Positions 5,587 to 6,238 of a stretch of 6,238 nucleotides of DNA are shown piece after piece (the stretch's first letter is position 1; the number at the start of each line of letters is the position of its first letter). A model generated the notes under the pieces. That model was not told the DNA's origin, searched no databases, and saw only the letters and a list, made by a program, of their open reading frames with translations. This DNA comes from JALYQB01 sp035640155. GTDB taxonomy: Bacteria; Actinomycetota; Actinomycetes; Mycobacteriales; Pseudonocardiaceae. Location: contig DASQWR010000015.1 of assembly GCA_035640155.1 (NCBI GenBank), positions 1-6,238 on the forward strand, given 5' to 3'. The position numbers and the translations under genes were made by a program.

Positions 5587-6238
5587 ACAGCGTCCGGCTG
5601 AGCGCCTTGACCGGCATCTGCAGCTCGGCGAGCATGTCGAGGTCCTGCTGCGCCGGGCGGCCGAGGTTGGTCAGGTAGTTGCCCACGATGATCGCGTTGA
5701 TGCCACCGAGCATGCCCTGCTCCGCGCCGAGGTCGCCGAGGGTCAGCTCCCGCCCGCCGGCGAAGCGCAGCACCGTGCGCGGCAGCGCGAGGCGGAACGC
5801 CGCGACGGTCTTCAGCGCCTCGGCGCCCTCGAGCACCTCCCGGTCCGCGTAGGGGGTGCCGGGCTGCGGGATGAGGAAGTTCATCGGCACCTCGTCGGGC
5901 TCCAGCGACGCGAGCTGCGCGGCGAACTCCGCGCGCTGCGCAGCCGTCTCCCCCATCCCGAGGATGCCACCGCAGCACACCTCCATGCCCGCGGCACGCA
6001 CCATCCGCAGTGTCTCCCAGCGCTCTTCCCAGGTGTGCGTGGTCACGACCGACGGGAAGTGCGAGCGGGCGGTCTCTAGGTTGTGGTTGTAGCGGTGCAC
6101 GCCCATCGCGGCGAGCTCGTCGACCTGCTCGCTGGTGAGCATGCCCAGCGAGCAGGCGACGTTGATCCGGCGCGTCTCCGGCTCGGCGCGGATGGCCTCG
6201 ATCCCGGCCTTGACCTGGGCGAGCAGCCGCGCGTCCGG
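5585..6238 (-). CDS. bioB: Biotin synthase, 5' end beyond window
   Basis: BioB is a radical S-adenosylmethionine enzyme that inserts sulfur into dethiobiotin, the last step of biotin synthesis, using a [4Fe-4S] and a sacrificial [2Fe-2S] cluster. The window holds the C-terminal 217 residues; the start and the CxxxCxxC motif for the [4Fe-4S] cluster lie beyond position 6238. Numbered within the fragment, NVACSLGML (26-34), GVHRYNHNLET (46-56), MEVCCGGILGMGET (85-98), NFLIPQPGTP (120-129), LRFAGGRE (157-164) and GGINAIIVGNYLTN (178-191) are all family motifs. C29, C88 and R163 correspond to the E. coli [2Fe-2S] ligands C128, C188 and R260. The reading frame is open to the window edge, so the ATG at 6142 is internal. 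It begins a unit with bsaP, 12 bases downstream, and DUF2567. The residues near the sulfur-donor cluster may explain dependence on BsaP. Confidence 0.96.
   Translation of the reverse strand, partial: PDARLLAQVKAGIEAIRAEPETRRINVACSLGMLTSEQVDELAAMGVHRYNHNLETARSHFPSVVTTHTWEERWETLRMVRAAGMEVCCGGILGMGETAAQRAEFAAQLASLEPDEVPMNFLIPQPGTPYADREVLEGAEALKTVAAFRLALPRTVLRFAGGRELTLGDLGAEQGMLGGINAIIVGNYLTNLGRPAQQDLDMLAELQMPVKALSRTL

Noticed and set aside
1..6238. Mobile elements, CRISPR, tRNA/rRNA or signs of recent transfer
   Set aside because: I saw no transposase or integrase motif, no spaced direct repeats, no tRNA-like fold and no clear compositional break other than the short AT-rich promoter region.

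Overview
This is a high-GC window of ordinary actinobacterial chromosome. It carries two small metabolic operons on the minus strand: de novo NAD synthesis (nadA-nadB-nadC) and the end of a biotin operon (bioB-bsaP-DUF2567). Between them are two plus-strand genes: an NrtR-type Nudix regulator and a stand-alone LON-domain protein. From established knowledge, Mycobacterium tuberculosis has the same order: Rv1589 bioB, Rv1590 bsaP, Rv1591, Rv1592c, Rv1593c Nudix, Rv1594 nadA, Rv1595 nadB, Rv1596 nadC. The one clear difference is that a LON-domain gene sits where M. tuberculosis has the lipase-like Rv1592c. High GC, GTG starts, the biotin synthase auxiliary protein and this synteny point to Mycobacteriales or Pseudonocardiales. 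I cannot name a genus.

Layout from low to high coordinates: nadC (1-658, minus, 3' end cut by the window), nadB (655-2265, minus), nadA (2262-3284, minus), a 65-base divergent regulatory region (3285-3349), nrtR (3350-4117, plus), a LON substrate-binding-domain gene (4127-4810, plus), a DUF2567 membrane protein gene (4827-5345, minus), bsaP (5342-5572, minus) and bioB (5585-6238, minus, 5' end cut by the window). Coding density is close to complete, and no stretch over 300 bases lacks a gene.

NadB oxidises L-aspartate to iminoaspartate. NadA, a [4Fe-4S] enzyme, condenses it with dihydroxyacetone phosphate to quinolinate. NadC converts quinolinate to nicotinate mononucleotide. Four-base stop/start overlaps link the three genes for coupled translation. 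The adjacent divergent Nudix protein has lost two glutamates of the Nudix box and carries a C-terminal winged-helix region, so it is best read as the NAD-responsive repressor of nadABC. The shared intergenic region holds a perfect 7-base inverted repeat covering -10 elements for both directions, a good candidate operator. The nrtR -10 is placed so that transcription should begin at the A of its ATG, which predicts a leaderless mRNA.

In the biotin operon, BioB converts dethiobiotin to biotin. BsaP is the small cysteine-rich accessory protein that mycobacterial BioB needs. The DUF2567 four-helix membrane protein has no known function. I found no mobile element, CRISPR array, tRNA or rRNA. The most checkable points of interest are the nadA/nrtR control region, the hairpin next to the nadA ribosome binding site, and the unexplained LON-domain and DUF2567 genes.
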